From JBBRHQ01 sp963720735 (GTDB lineage: Bacteria > Actinomycetota > Thermoleophilia > Solirubrobacterales > 70-9), in contig CAVRGL010000008.1 in the NCBI GenBank assembly GCA_963720735.1, forward strand, positions 186,001 through 250,000: DNA of 64,000 nucleotides, given 5' to 3'. The stretch's first letter is position 1. Every line of letters begins with the position of its first letter. Below are positions 8,087-16,791 of this stretch, in pieces. The notes under the pieces were generated by a model. The model saw nothing but the letters and a program-made list of their open reading frames with translations. It did not search any database and was not told the origin of the DNA. Made by a program: the position numbers and the translations under genes.

Positions 8087-9205
8087 TCACTTGCCCTCGG
8101 TCGCCAGCTCCTCCTTGCCGGCCCAGGCTTCGAGGATCCAGCCCAGGTGGTAGGGACGCATGGTGCGGTTGACCTCGAGCCGACTGGCCGGCGCCAGCTT
8201 CGGCTTCACGTGGGCGTAGGCGGCGGCGGCGTTGCGGGCCTGGCCGGCGCGGGCGAAGCGACGGCTGCGGCGGATCGAGCGGTAGATCATTCCCGCCTCA
8301 GGGTCGAACATCTGCGTCCCCAGCTCGTTCTCGCCGTAGTTCCAGTCGAGCCCCCGCAGCGCTGCCGCTCTGAAGGAGGGATCCCCGCTCGCCTGGCTGA
8401 GGTTGTGCAGGCCCATCACCGCCATCGAGTCCTGGTGGATCGAGTAGAGCTCGTAGGGCTCGACAACGGTCCCCCGCAGCGGGTCGCAGATCCACGGCCA
8501 CGCGCCGTTCGGCATCTGCAGCTCGACCAGCTTCCTTCCCAGCGCCAGCGCCGCCTCCAGGGCCTCTGCGTCCTCCCTGACCCGGGCCAGCTGGGAGAGC
8601 GCCAGCAGGCTGTAGATCTGATCGGCGAAGTGAGGCAGGCGGCGGCGCGGGCCGCGGGCGACGTGGGCGATCAGGTGGCCGCCCGGTCGGCGCTGCAGGA
8701 GCTGAGCGCGGGCGGCGCCGAGCAGCTCCTCCCCTTCGCCCAGATCGACCCGCACGCCCGCCTCGACCAGGCCGGTGAGGATCCAGGCGACCTCCATGCT
8801 CGCGAGCGACCCGATCCGGGACGATCCCGCCGCAGAGCGCCGCAGGGCACCCACCAGGGGGGCGACCCAGCTCGCCTCCATCCGCGAATCCGCCCACAGG
8901 GCCAGACCCAGGTCACCCGGCGTCAGCTCCTCGGAGGAGAGATCTGACTCGATCCGGGCGCGGATCCCGCCCGTGTGCAGGGAATGCTCGAAGTCATGCT
9001 CCTCGGCGCGCAGAAGCCCGATCAGGACGATCAGCGTGTAGCGCAGCGAGCGGCCCTCGGGCCTGCGGTTTCCCTCGGCTGAGACCTGCCGGCAGAAGGC
9101 GCCGTCGCTGAGCTGGAGCGCCGGCAACTTCTCGATCGCGAAATGCTCGAGGGCGCGGACCCGCTCGAGCCGCTGCTGCTCGGCCCTGGCGCCGAGCCCG
9201 TTCAC
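8087..9205 (-). CDS. predicted alpha/alpha-barrel protein of unknown function
   Basis: 372 aa from GTG 9205, whose GTGA overlaps the acetyltransferase stop, so the pair is translationally coupled. It is almost entirely helical, with repeated Gln-x2-(Asp/Asn)-Gly-(Ala)-(Phe/Trp) turns such as QLSDGAFCRQ near the start and QMPNGAWPWI near residue 240. Such turns are typical of alpha/alpha toroids (prenyltransferase, terpene cyclase-like, or glycan-processing folds). No DxDD cyclase motif is visible, so a cyclase role is not supported. A conserved-looking YSIHQDSMAVMGLHNL segment could line the central cavity. Coupling to an acetyltransferase suggests a joint role on a surface glycan or small molecule, which is inference. 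Confidence 0.7.
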   Translation of the reverse strand: MNGLGARAEQQRLERVRALEHFAIEKLPALQLSDGAFCRQVSAEGNRRPEGRSLRYTLIVLIGLLRAEEHDFEHSLHTGGIRARIESDLSSEELTPGDLGLALWADSRMEASWVAPLVGALRRSAAGSSRIGSLASMEVAWILTGLVEAGVRVDLGEGEELLGAARAQLLQRRPGGHLIAHVARGPRRRLPHFADQIYSLLALSQLARVREDAEALEAALALGRKLVELQMPNGAWPWICDPLRGTVVEPYELYSIHQDSMAVMGLHNLSQASGDPSFRAAALRGLDWNYGENELGTQMFDPEAGMIYRSIRRSRRFARAGQARNAAAAYAHVKPKLAPASRLEVNRTMRPYHLGWILEAWAGKEELATEGK

Positions 9206-10125
9206 CGCCTTGCCTCCGCCTCGAGCATGGCCGGATCGTAGATCGTCACCCCGTCGGCGAGCATCGGCTCGAAGGCCGCGGTCAGCTGCTTGAGCGGGAT
9301 CGAGAGCACGTCCGAGCGGCCCAGCGGGGCACACCCCATCCCCGCGACGCTCAGCCTGCGCCGCACCTCGGCCGCCAGCGGCGGGTTGGCGTCGATCCGA
9401 CCGATCGAGAGCCGGGGACGGTGCACGAGGGTGCTGGCGGCGATCTCACGGCCCTCCGAGTCGATGCAGGTGACCGGGAAGCGTTCCGGGAGGAAGACGT
9501 CGTAGGGAAAGGCGGGCTTCCGGGTGCACTCGAAGGCGTGGTACATGGTCATCGGCCGGGTGCTGGTGCCGAAGAACACCTGGCGCGCGTCACGCTCGAT
9601 CAACCTCACGAAGGGGGTGCCCTCCCCGAAGGGAGTCTCGGCGCGCTCGTGACCGGCGACCAGCTCCTCCGCCCCCGGTCCCTGGGCGGCGATCGAGTGG
9701 GTCGGGTGAAGGCTGCGACGCGCGTCCGGGAGCCCGCGGAAGCGCTCCGTGATCGCGCCCATCCGCGAGGGCGTCGCGTGGTAGTCGAAGATCGGGTGCT
9801 CTCTCAGGTACTCGATCGAGAGCCCGCCCACCGGAAAGGCCGGCATCGCCAGCAGCGCCTCCGGCCCGATCACCGCCCGCACCGCCCTGATCACCGCCTC
9901 CGGGCCGCCGACCACGGTCCCGAAGGACGACATCTGCGTCTGCATCCAGACGTCCTGCCCGGGGCCGATTCCGAGGGCGCGCAGCGCCTCCTCGATCGCC
10001 CCCTGCTCGACGTTCACCGGTCGCAGCCGCTCGCGGGTGCGGAAGCGGGCGCTGCGATAGCCCTTGCGGGCCGCCCGCAGCCGCTCCCGCGCCGGTTTCG
10101 GCAGGCGCCGGAGGAGTGATCTCAC
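9202..10125 (-). CDS. AAC(3)-family N-acetyltransferase
   Basis: 307 aa from GTG 10125. It matches the aminoglycoside 3-N-acetyltransferase fold family: the strand ending DVWMQTQMSSFGTV, TPSRMGAITERFR, the HPTHSIAAQGPGAEEL block, a second His in HERAETPFGEGTPF, and RLIERDARQVFFG. The family acetyl-CoA-dependently acylates amino groups. Members encoded beside polysaccharide or unknown genes often act on endogenous amino sugars rather than antibiotics. A basic N-terminal segment of about 35 residues precedes the catalytic domain. It is coupled to the downstream helical-barrel gene by a GTGA overlap. Whether it gives aminoglycoside resistance cannot be read from the sequence. Confidence 0.85.
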   Translation of the reverse strand: MRSLLRRLPKPARERLRAARKGYRSARFRTRERLRPVNVEQGAIEEALRALGIGPGQDVWMQTQMSSFGTVVGGPEAVIRAVRAVIGPEALLAMPAFPVGGLSIEYLREHPIFDYHATPSRMGAITERFRGLPDARRSLHPTHSIAAQGPGAEELVAGHERAETPFGEGTPFVRLIERDARQVFFGTSTRPMTMYHAFECTRKPAFPYDVFLPERFPVTCIDSEGREIAASTLVHRPRLSIGRIDANPPLAAEVRRRLSVAGMGCAPLGRSDVLSIPLKQLTAAFEPMLADGVTIYDPAMLEAEARR

Positions 10126-10172
10126 GCGTGCCGGCGGGTCGGTTTCACGGGCCCCAGGCTACGGAATAACTT

Positions 10173-10293
10173 GCGGCGGCTTCGCCGCCTTAGATGCCTG
10201 TGCCGGCGCTAACACCGCGCCGGCATTACGGGAATGACTTTGCGGCGGCTGCGCCGCCTGACATGCCTGTGCCGGCGCTAACACCGCGCCGGC
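10173..10293 (-). repeat. family-1 two-hairpin element, tandem dimer (site B)
   Basis: Two copies with a 69-bp period. On the minus strand each is hairpin 1 (GCCGGCGC, 7-nt loop GGTGTTA, GCGCCGGC; 10202-10224 and 10271-10293), a 12-nt spacer (ACAGGCATCTAA or ACAGGCATGTCA), and hairpin 2 (GGCGGC-nnn-GCCGCC; 10173-10189 and 10242-10258). Hairpin 1 begins 5 nt after the fadD stop codon. The two copies differ only in the spacer and the hairpin-2 loop. Confidence 0.85.
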
Positions 10294-10298
10294 ATTAC

Positions 10299-12110
10299 CT
10301 AATTGGAGTAGAGCTCCTCGATCTCGGAGCGGTACTTCTCGGCTATCGGCTTTCTCTTCAGCTTCATCGTCGGGGTGAGCTCGTCTCCGCCGGGGATCCA
10401 TTCCTCCGGCAGCACCTTGAACTTCTTGATCTGCTCGACCCGCGCCATCTTCGCGTTGGCCTCCTCGACCCCTCTCTCCACCGCCTCCAGCAGCCGCTCG
10501 TCGCTCGCCAGCTCGGCGATCGCGGCGCCCTCGAGCCCGTTGGCGGCGGCCCAGACCGGCGCGTAGTCGGGGTCGAGGACAACCAGGGCGACGTTGTAGG
10601 GGCGGCCGTCGCCGATCGCTATGCACTGGCCGATCAACGGGTCGGCGGCCTTCAGCTTCGACTCGATGTTGGCCGGCGACATGTTCTTGCCGGCCGCGTT
10701 GATGATCAGCTCCTTCTTGCGGTCGACGATCTTCAGGTACCCATCCGAGTCGAGCTCGCCGATATCGCCGGTCAGGAGCCAGCCGTCCACGAAGGTCTCG
10801 GCCGTCTTCTCGGGCATGTTCCGGTAGCCCGGCATCACCCCGTCGCCCTTGACCATCACCTCGCCGTCGTCGGCGAGTCTGATCTCGACCCCGGGTACCG
10901 GTGGGCCGACCGTGCCCAGCTTGATCCTCTCCGGCGGGTTCAGGGTGGCGACGCCGCAGGTCTCCGACATCCCCCACAGCTCCCCCACCGGGATCCCGAT
11001 CGCATGGAAGAACTCGAGCACCTCCAGCGGGGTCGGGGCGGCGCCGACGTTGACGGCCTGCAGCTCGTCGAGGCCGAGCGCCGCCCGCAGCTTTGAGAAC
11101 AGCACCTCGTCGGCGCGCGCGACGGCGGCGGCAAGCTCCTCGGGCACCTCCTCGCCGGCCTGCTCGAGGCGGACCTTGGCGATGGCCGCTTCGAGGCCCT
11201 GCTCGGCCGGCGCCCGCTGCTCGTCGGGGAGGCCGGCGAGCTGCGCCTCGAGACCTGCCTTCAGCTTCTCGTAGATCCGCGGGACGGCGAAGAACCAGGA
11301 TGGCTTCACCTTGGGGATGAACTCGACGATCCGCCGCGGGTCGGGGCAGATCGTCACGGTCAGCCCGTTGACCACCGGCAGGTAGTAATGGGCGCCGCGC
11401 TCGGCGATGTGGGCAGCCGGCAGCCAGGAGATCAGCCGCCCGCCGCGCTTCGGCAGGTCCACCATCCCCTCTACCCCTGCGGTCAGGGCCATCAGGTTGC
11501 GGTGGGTTAGCTGGACGCCTTTCGGGGGGCCCGTCGTGCCGGAGGTGTAGATCAGCGTCAGCAGGTCGTCGAGGCCCACCTCGCCGGCGCGCTCCGCCGG
11601 GTCGAACCCCGGGTTCGCGGCCTCCAGGCCCGCGAGCGTCCCGGTCCCGCCCTCGCCGTCGACCACGATCACGTGCTCGATGCCCGGGAGGCTCTTCTGC
11701 GCCTCGCTGAAGGGCTCGATGAAGGCCGACTCGATGATCGCGATCCGCGAGCCGGCGTCGGAGACCACGTAAGCGATCTGCTCCGGCGAGGAGGTCTGAT
11801 AGATCGAGAAGGGGACGCCGCCGAGGCTGACCGCGGCCAGATCGCAGGGGATGAACTCGGGCCGGTTGTTGAGCATCAGGGCAACCGTCTCGCCCTTCTG
11901 CAGCCCGAGTTGCTCGAGCCCGCCGGCGATCCGCTTGACCCAGCCCGAGAGCTCGTTCCATGTGATCGAGACCGAGTCGTCCTCAGTGCGCAGGGCGACG
12001 TCCTCGCCGATCCTCGCGACCGTCCTCAGGAATGCCTCATAGACGTTGGAGGACTCCGGCTCCCTTCCCGGCCCGCCGCTTGCGTAGCGCTCAGCAGTGG
12101 TGATCTCCAA
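10299..12110 (-). CDS. fadD: long-chain acyl-CoA synthetase (AMP-dependent ligase)
   Basis: 603 aa. It activates fatty acids to acyl-AMP and then acyl-CoA. The P-loop YTSGTTGPPKGVQLTHRN is intact, followed by an LSWLPAAHIAERG region, GELWGMSET and the hinge YLKIVDRKKELIINAAGKNMSP. The C-terminal lysine motif lies near TPTMKLKRKPI. It has a TTG start at 12110 behind a strong SD (GGAGGAGG), which makes that start convincing despite the rare codon. It follows rseP by 38 nt and may share its transcript. It ends at repeat site B. Similarity is greatest to the FAA-type long-chain ligases of actinobacteria. Confidence 0.9.
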   Translation of the reverse strand: MEITTAERYASGGPGREPESSNVYEAFLRTVARIGEDVALRTEDDSVSITWNELSGWVKRIAGGLEQLGLQKGETVALMLNNRPEFIPCDLAAVSLGGVPFSIYQTSSPEQIAYVVSDAGSRIAIIESAFIEPFSEAQKSLPGIEHVIVVDGEGGTGTLAGLEAANPGFDPAERAGEVGLDDLLTLIYTSGTTGPPKGVQLTHRNLMALTAGVEGMVDLPKRGGRLISWLPAAHIAERGAHYYLPVVNGLTVTICPDPRRIVEFIPKVKPSWFFAVPRIYEKLKAGLEAQLAGLPDEQRAPAEQGLEAAIAKVRLEQAGEEVPEELAAAVARADEVLFSKLRAALGLDELQAVNVGAAPTPLEVLEFFHAIGIPVGELWGMSETCGVATLNPPERIKLGTVGPPVPGVEIRLADDGEVMVKGDGVMPGYRNMPEKTAETFVDGWLLTGDIGELDSDGYLKIVDRKKELIINAAGKNMSPANIESKLKAADPLIGQCIAIGDGRPYNVALVVLDPDYAPVWAAANGLEGAAIAELASDERLLEAVERGVEEANAKMARVEQIKKFKVLPEEWIPGGDELTPTMKLKRKPIAEKYRSEIEELYSN

Positions 12111-12148
12111 TGCCCCTCCTCCTCGTTTTCCTGGGCAGTGCAGGGAAA

Positions 12149-13237
12149 CTACCGCACGTTGAAGCCCTGTCCCGTCAACCGCCCAATGTCATTCGTGAGG
12201 CCTATGAAGAACAACATGATCACCAGTACGAAGCCGACCGCGCTGGCCCTCTCCATCACCCGGAACGGAACCGGCCGGCCGCGGATCTTCTCGACCACGC
12301 TCCAGAAGATGTGGCCGCCGTCGAGCGGCAGGAAGGGGAACAGGTTTATCAGGCCAAGGGAGAGGCTGATCACGGCCAGCAGGGTGAGGGCCTCGCGAGC
12401 GCTGAACCCGATCGCCTGCCGGGTCACCTCGTAGCTCCCAACCACACCCGAGACCTGCTCGCGCTTCTTCGTGTCGAGCAGGTTGGCGAAGACGCCGACG
12501 GTCTTCGTCGTCACCAGCCACATGAAGCTGACCGAACGGTCCGCGGCCGCCACCGGACCGCTCTGCGCCGGGGTCGTGCCGTAAGAGAAGCCAAGGCGCA
12601 TCCGCTTCACCGACTCGTCGTAGGCGGGGGTGATCGTGATCGTCCGGGGGCGGCCGCCGCGGGTAACAACGAGGTTCACGGGCTTGGCGGCGCGGCAACC
12701 GTCCATCAGCCGGCCCGGGCACTTGTCGGCCGCGATCGTGTTGGAGAACCTGGTCAGCCGATCCTCCAGCGAGAGGTTCGCGTAGGAGTGCCCGTTCACC
12801 GAGTCGATTCGGTCGCCGGAGCGAAGCTGCTTCGCCGCGGGTGAGCCGGGGACGATCTCGCCTACCGAGCCGGCCAGGTCCCGGGCGCCGAAGGAGAGGA
12901 CGAAGAAGATCAGGAAGGCAAGGACGATGTTGACCGCCGGGCCGGCTCCGATCACGACGATCCGCTTCCACACCGGCTGGTGGTAGTAGCCGCGGTGAGC
13001 CACCTCCGGTGGCAGCTCCTCCTCCGGGTTCATCCCGGTGATCTTCACGAAGCCGCCGAGCGGGATCGCTCCGATCCCGTACTCGGTCTCTCCCCGGCGC
13101 CTCGAGACCAGCGCCGGCGGGAAGAAGAGAAAGAAGCGCTCGACCCGCATACCGGTTGCCTTGGCGGCGACGAAATGGCCGAACTCGTGGAGGATGATCA
13201 GCGCGGCGAAGCCCGCGAAAGCGAGGATCCAGGTCAT
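12149..13237 (-). CDS. rseP: site-2 zinc metalloprotease RseP / RIP family
   Basis: 362 aa intramembrane protease. The first TM segment carries the zinc motif HEFGH (LHEFGHFVAAKATG). A PDZ domain lies at about 120-220, and the last third holds the second active-site motif NLFPFLPLDGGH. It probably cleaves membrane-bound anti-sigma factors or remnant signal peptides. The ATG at 13237 overlaps the dxr stop (ATGA), a coupling seen in many dxr-rseP pairs. I rejected the 35-codon upstream extension, which lies inside dxr. Confidence 0.93.
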   Translation of the reverse strand: MTWILAFAGFAALIILHEFGHFVAAKATGMRVERFFLFFPPALVSRRRGETEYGIGAIPLGGFVKITGMNPEEELPPEVAHRGYYHQPVWKRIVVIGAGPAVNIVLAFLIFFVLSFGARDLAGSVGEIVPGSPAAKQLRSGDRIDSVNGHSYANLSLEDRLTRFSNTIAADKCPGRLMDGCRAAKPVNLVVTRGGRPRTITITPAYDESVKRMRLGFSYGTTPAQSGPVAAADRSVSFMWLVTTKTVGVFANLLDTKKREQVSGVVGSYEVTRQAIGFSAREALTLLAVISLSLGLINLFPFLPLDGGHIFWSVVEKIRGRPVPFRVMERASAVGFVLVIMLFFIGLTNDIGRLTGQGFNVR

Positions 13238-14385
13238 GGCACCGAGCCCCGGTGCGCGGGTATCAGCTCGGTCGCCCGGCGCCGCGCCTCGGCGTCGGCC
13301 GCGTAGAGGTCGTCGAAGTGGGTCACCGGCGAGCTGCCGCACCGATCGAGGGCGGCTTCGATCACCGCCGGGATCGCCCCGAAGGGGATCTCCTCGGCGA
13401 GGAAGGCGGCGACGGCGACCTCATCGGCGGCGTTGAGCACACAGGGCGCGGTCCCACCCGTCTCGCCCGCCTCGCGCGCCAGGCGCAGGCAGGAAAAGGT
13501 CTCGGTGTCGGGCGCCTCGAAGCTGAGCTCGCCGGCGGCGGCGAGGTCGAGCCGCTCGAGCGGCACGTCGGCGCGTTCCGGGAAATGCAGGGCGTAGGAG
13601 ATCGGCACCCGCATGTCCGGGTAGCCGAGGTGGGCGAGCGAGGCGCCGTCGTTGAGGTGAACCAACGAGTGGACGATCGACTGCGGATGGACGACCACGT
13701 CGATCCGCTCGTACGGCACGCCGAACAGGTGGAACGCCTCGATCATCTCGAAGCCCTTGTTGATCAGCGTCGCCGAGTCGACCGTGATCCGCCCGCCCAT
13801 CTCCCAGGTGGGGTGCTCGAGGGCGTCGGCCGGGGTGATACCGGTGAGGTCGTCGCGACCCCTGAACGGCCCCCCCGAGGCGGTCAGCACGAGGCGCTCG
13901 ATCGTGCCCGGAGGCTCGGAGCGGATCAGCTGGAAGAGCGCGGAGTGCTCGGAGTCCACCGGCAGCAGCCGCGCGCCGGTGCCCTCCGCCAGTGCCGTGA
14001 CCAGCTCTCCGCCGATCACCAGGCTCTCCTTGTTGGCGAGGGCGACGTCGATCCCCTCGCTGAGGGCGACGATCGTGGGGCCGAGGCCGGCGGCGCCGAC
14101 GATCCCGTTGAGCACGAGGTCGGCCCCCGAGGTGGCGATCAGCTCCGCGATCCCGTCCTCGCCGTCCAGCACCTGCCCGCTCCACTGCGAGCGCGCCCTC
14201 TCGGCCGCGGCGGCGTCTGCCAGCGCCAGCGTAGGCACACCGTGCTCGCGGGCCTGCTCGACCGCCTGGTCCGCCCCGCTGGCGGCGGCGAGGCCGACCA
14301 CCCGCAGCTGGTCGGAGCGCCGGACGATCTCCAGCGCCTGCGTCCCGATCGAGCCGGTGCAGCCGAGTATCAGCAGCTTCCTCAC
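13234..14385 (-). CDS. dxr: 1-deoxy-D-xylulose 5-phosphate reductoisomerase
   Basis: 383 aa, the first committed enzyme of the MEP pathway (DXP to MEP, NADPH and metal dependent). The N-terminal Rossmann motif is LGCTGSIGTQALEIV, with Cys where Ser is common. Substrate and metal residues lie in LLPVDSEHSALFQL, followed by LTASGGPFRG and PTWEMGGRITVDSATLINKG. The length is normal. It lies between cdsA (35 nt upstream) and rseP (overlapping). Confidence 0.96.
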   Translation of the reverse strand: MRKLLILGCTGSIGTQALEIVRRSDQLRVVGLAAASGADQAVEQAREHGVPTLALADAAAAERARSQWSGQVLDGEDGIAELIATSGADLVLNGIVGAAGLGPTIVALSEGIDVALANKESLVIGGELVTALAEGTGARLLPVDSEHSALFQLIRSEPPGTIERLVLTASGGPFRGRDDLTGITPADALEHPTWEMGGRITVDSATLINKGFEMIEAFHLFGVPYERIDVVVHPQSIVHSLVHLNDGASLAHLGYPDMRVPISYALHFPERADVPLERLDLAAAGELSFEAPDTETFSCLRLAREAGETGGTAPCVLNAADEVAVAAFLAEEIPFGAIPAVIEAALDRCGSSPVTHFDDLYAADAEARRRATELIPAHRGSVP

Positions 14386-14420
14386 GCAGCGAGTGTACGA
14401 AGGAGCAGGCCGGTCTCCAG

Positions 14421-15479
14421 CTAGTACACGAGCACGACGGCCAGGTAGTAGCCGACGACGATCGTGAAGAAGGCGGCGTCGAGGCGGTCGAGGATCCCCC
14501 CGTGGGGCCCGAACAGGGTGCCGGTGTCCTTGCGGCCGAGGTCGCGCTTGATCATCGACTCGAACAGGTCGCCGAGGGGCGCCGTGGCGGCCACGGCGGC
14601 GCCGAGGATGAGGGCATCGGTGCCGGTCAGCCAGTCCTGGTAGAGCCCGGCGAACCAGAGGCCCAGGGTGCCGATCAGAAAGCCGCCGATCAGCCCCTCC
14701 AGCGTCTTGTTCGGCGAGAGCTCCGGGGCGATCCGGTGGTTGCCGAACATGCGGCCGGTGGCATAGGCAGCGGTGTCGGTGACGAAGGTCCCTACCAGCA
14801 CGTCGATCAGCAAGGCGGCGCCGTGCGCCGGCAGGTCGCGCAGGAGCACCGCATGGACGAGCGGGATCCCGACCCAGAGCAGGCCGAGCATCGTCACCGC
14901 GAGCGAAAGGGTGACCCCGTCGCGGTGGGGCCGCCGCGCGGCGAAGATGAACAGCAGCAGGAAGGATGCCGCGATCGCCAGCAGGATGTTGAACGCCGTG
15001 CCGAAGTGGGCGGCCATGATCATCCCGGCGACCGAGATCAGCGCCGCGAACTGCAGGGGCCGGTAGGGGGCGGTGATCACGCAGTACTCCCGCAGCGCGA
15101 CCAGCGCCAGGGCGACCATGGCGATCGCGAAGACGATCCCCCCGGCGACCGTGATCGCGATCGCGAAGGCGATCCAGGGGATCGCGATCAGGATCCGCCT
15201 CAGGGTCTCGCCCCGCAGCCCGCGCCGCCGCCGCGGCGGGACGATCTGCTCGCGCGCTCGCGCCCGCGGCGCCGCCGCTTCGGCGACGAAGCCTTCCGAT
15301 CCGCCGCTCAGCAGCTCCTCTCCGCCGGGGATACCGCCCCCGCCCCCGGATTCGGCCTCGAGGTCGAACAGCGCAGCCGGGTGCTCCGCGGCGGGAGCCT
15401 CCCGCCGCCCCCGGCGCTGTGGGCGGCGCCGCCCCAGGCGCGGCAGCCTGCGCTTTCGCGGCTCGCGTCCCTCCGCCAC
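14421..15479 (-). CDS. cdsA: phosphatidate cytidylyltransferase
   Basis: 352 aa membrane enzyme making CDP-diacylglycerol from phosphatidate and CTP, the substrate of pgsA. The C-terminal signature is complete: SMIKRDLGRKDTGTLFGPHG followed by GILDRLDA. About eight hydrophobic segments precede it. Start GTG 15479 lies one base after the uppS stop. The N-terminal 100 residues or so are a basic, Pro/Arg/Glu-rich cytoplasmic tail, longer than in most CdsA proteins. Confidence 0.92.
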   Translation of the reverse strand: MAEGREPRKRRLPRLGRRRPQRRGRREAPAAEHPAALFDLEAESGGGGGIPGGEELLSGGSEGFVAEAAAPRARAREQIVPPRRRRGLRGETLRRILIAIPWIAFAIAITVAGGIVFAIAMVALALVALREYCVITAPYRPLQFAALISVAGMIMAAHFGTAFNILLAIAASFLLLFIFAARRPHRDGVTLSLAVTMLGLLWVGIPLVHAVLLRDLPAHGAALLIDVLVGTFVTDTAAYATGRMFGNHRIAPELSPNKTLEGLIGGFLIGTLGLWFAGLYQDWLTGTDALILGAAVAATAPLGDLFESMIKRDLGRKDTGTLFGPHGGILDRLDAAFFTIVVGYYLAVVLVY

Positions 15480-15480
15480 T

Positions 15481-16149
15481 TCAGGCCCTGGCCCCGAAGC
15501 GGCGCTTGCGATCCTCGAACTCGCGCAGCGATTCCTCGAAGGCCTTGCGGTCGAAGTCGGGCCAGAGCTCCTCGCGGAAGACGAACTCCGCATACGCGCA
15601 CTGCCACAGCAGGTAGTTCGAGATACGCATCTCGCCGCTCGTGCGTATCAGCAGGTCCGGGTCGTGCATCTCGGGCGCGTACAGGCAGCGCCGGAACTCT
15701 TCCTCGGAATCCCCTTGGAAGCTTCGCGCCGCGTCGACGATCTCCGCCCTGCCGCCGTAGTTGAAGGCGACGAACAGGGTTATCCGGCGGTTGCCGGAGG
15801 TCAGCTCCTCCGCCCTGTCCATCCGCTCGCAGAGCTCCTCGTGAACCCCGTCGCGCCGGCCGATGAAGCGCATCCGGACCCCCTCCTCGTGCAGCTCGGG
15901 GGTCTCGTTGTCGATCCGGTGCCCGAACATCCGCATCAGCCCGTCGACCTCAGCCTTCGGCCGGGTCCAGTTCTCGGTCGAGAAGGAGAAGACGGTGAGC
16001 TCCTTGACGCCGAGCTCGGCGGCGTCGCGGAGTCGCGCCTTGACCACGTCGGCGCCGGCCTCGTGGCCCTCGATCGGGTCGAGGCCGCGCTGCTGGGCCC
16101 AGCGCCCGTTTCCATCGGTGATGATCGCGACGTAGCTGGGGACCGCCAT
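15481..16149 (-). CDS. uppS: undecaprenyl diphosphate synthase (cis-prenyltransferase)
   Basis: 222 aa. It elongates farnesyl diphosphate with isopentenyl diphosphate to the C55 lipid carrier of cell-wall synthesis. It has the catalytic Asp in IITDGNGRWAQQRG, followed by the GHEAG turn, FSFSTENWTRP, and the C-terminal dimer segment PDLLIRTSGEMRISNYLLWQ. It is slightly shorter than the usual 230-250 residues. Other cis-prenyltransferases with different chain lengths share these motifs; the cdsA-dxr neighbourhood favours uppS. Confidence 0.93.
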   Translation of the reverse strand: MAVPSYVAIITDGNGRWAQQRGLDPIEGHEAGADVVKARLRDAAELGVKELTVFSFSTENWTRPKAEVDGLMRMFGHRIDNETPELHEEGVRMRFIGRRDGVHEELCERMDRAEELTSGNRRITLFVAFNYGGRAEIVDAARSFQGDSEEEFRRCLYAPEMHDPDLLIRTSGEMRISNYLLWQCAYAEFVFREELWPDFDRKAFEESLREFEDRKRRFGARA

Positions 16150-16180
16150 CGGCTGTGGGCGCCAGCGTCCGCGCCGACCC

Positions 16181-16750
16181 TCAGACCTCGAGGATCTCTT
16201 CCTCCTTGCCCTGCAGCAGCTCGTCGATCACGCCGGTCGCGGCGTCGGTCTCCTTCTGCAGGGCGGTCTCGGCCCGCCGCTCGTCGTCCTCGCCCGCCTC
16301 GCCCTCCTTCTTCAGCTCCCGCAGGTCGTGCATCACATCGCGGCGGACGTTCCGCACGGCGACCTTCCCCTCCTCGGCGACCCCGTGAACGACCTTGACC
16401 ATCTCCCTGCGCCGCTCCTCGGTCAGCTCGGGGATCTGAAGGCGGATGACGCTGCCGTCGTTGCTCGGAGTGAGCCCGACGTCGGACTCGAGGATCGCCT
16501 TCTCAATCGCCCCGATTGCCGACTTGTCGAACGGCGTCAGGGTCAGCAGGCGGGCGTCGGTGGTGGCGACGTTGGCGAGCTGCTTCAGCGCGGTCTGAGT
16601 GCCGTAGTAGTCGACCGTGATCCGGTCGAGCAGGTGCGGCGAGGCCCTGCCGGTGCGCACCGTGGCGAGCTCTCCGCGGGTCGACTCGACCGACTTGTGC
16701 ATCCGCTCCTTGGCGTCTGCGAGCAGCTCGTCGATGAACTCGTTCTCCAC
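16181..16750 (-). CDS. frr: ribosome recycling factor
   Basis: 189 aa with GTG start 16750 (VENEFIDELL). It shows the three-helix-bundle pattern with VRTGRASPHLLDRITVDYYG, the conserved domain II loop, and the C-terminal helices EERRREMVKVVHG and VRNVRRD. With EF-G it splits post-termination ribosomes. Normal length is about 185. The rpsB-tsf-pyrH-frr order is the usual bacterial one. Confidence 0.95.
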   Translation of the reverse strand: MENEFIDELLADAKERMHKSVESTRGELATVRTGRASPHLLDRITVDYYGTQTALKQLANVATTDARLLTLTPFDKSAIGAIEKAILESDVGLTPSNDGSVIRLQIPELTEERRREMVKVVHGVAEEGKVAVRNVRRDVMHDLRELKKEGEAGEDDERRAETALQKETDAATGVIDELLQGKEEEILEV

Positions 16751-16791
16751 GGGCGCAATCCTAACCCGGCGGACTCGGGAGATGGCCGCGC

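Noticed and set aside
9202..10125. Acquired aminoglycoside-resistance gene
   Set aside because: The codon usage and GC match the neighbours, there are no mobile-element traces, and the family includes many non-resistance enzymes.
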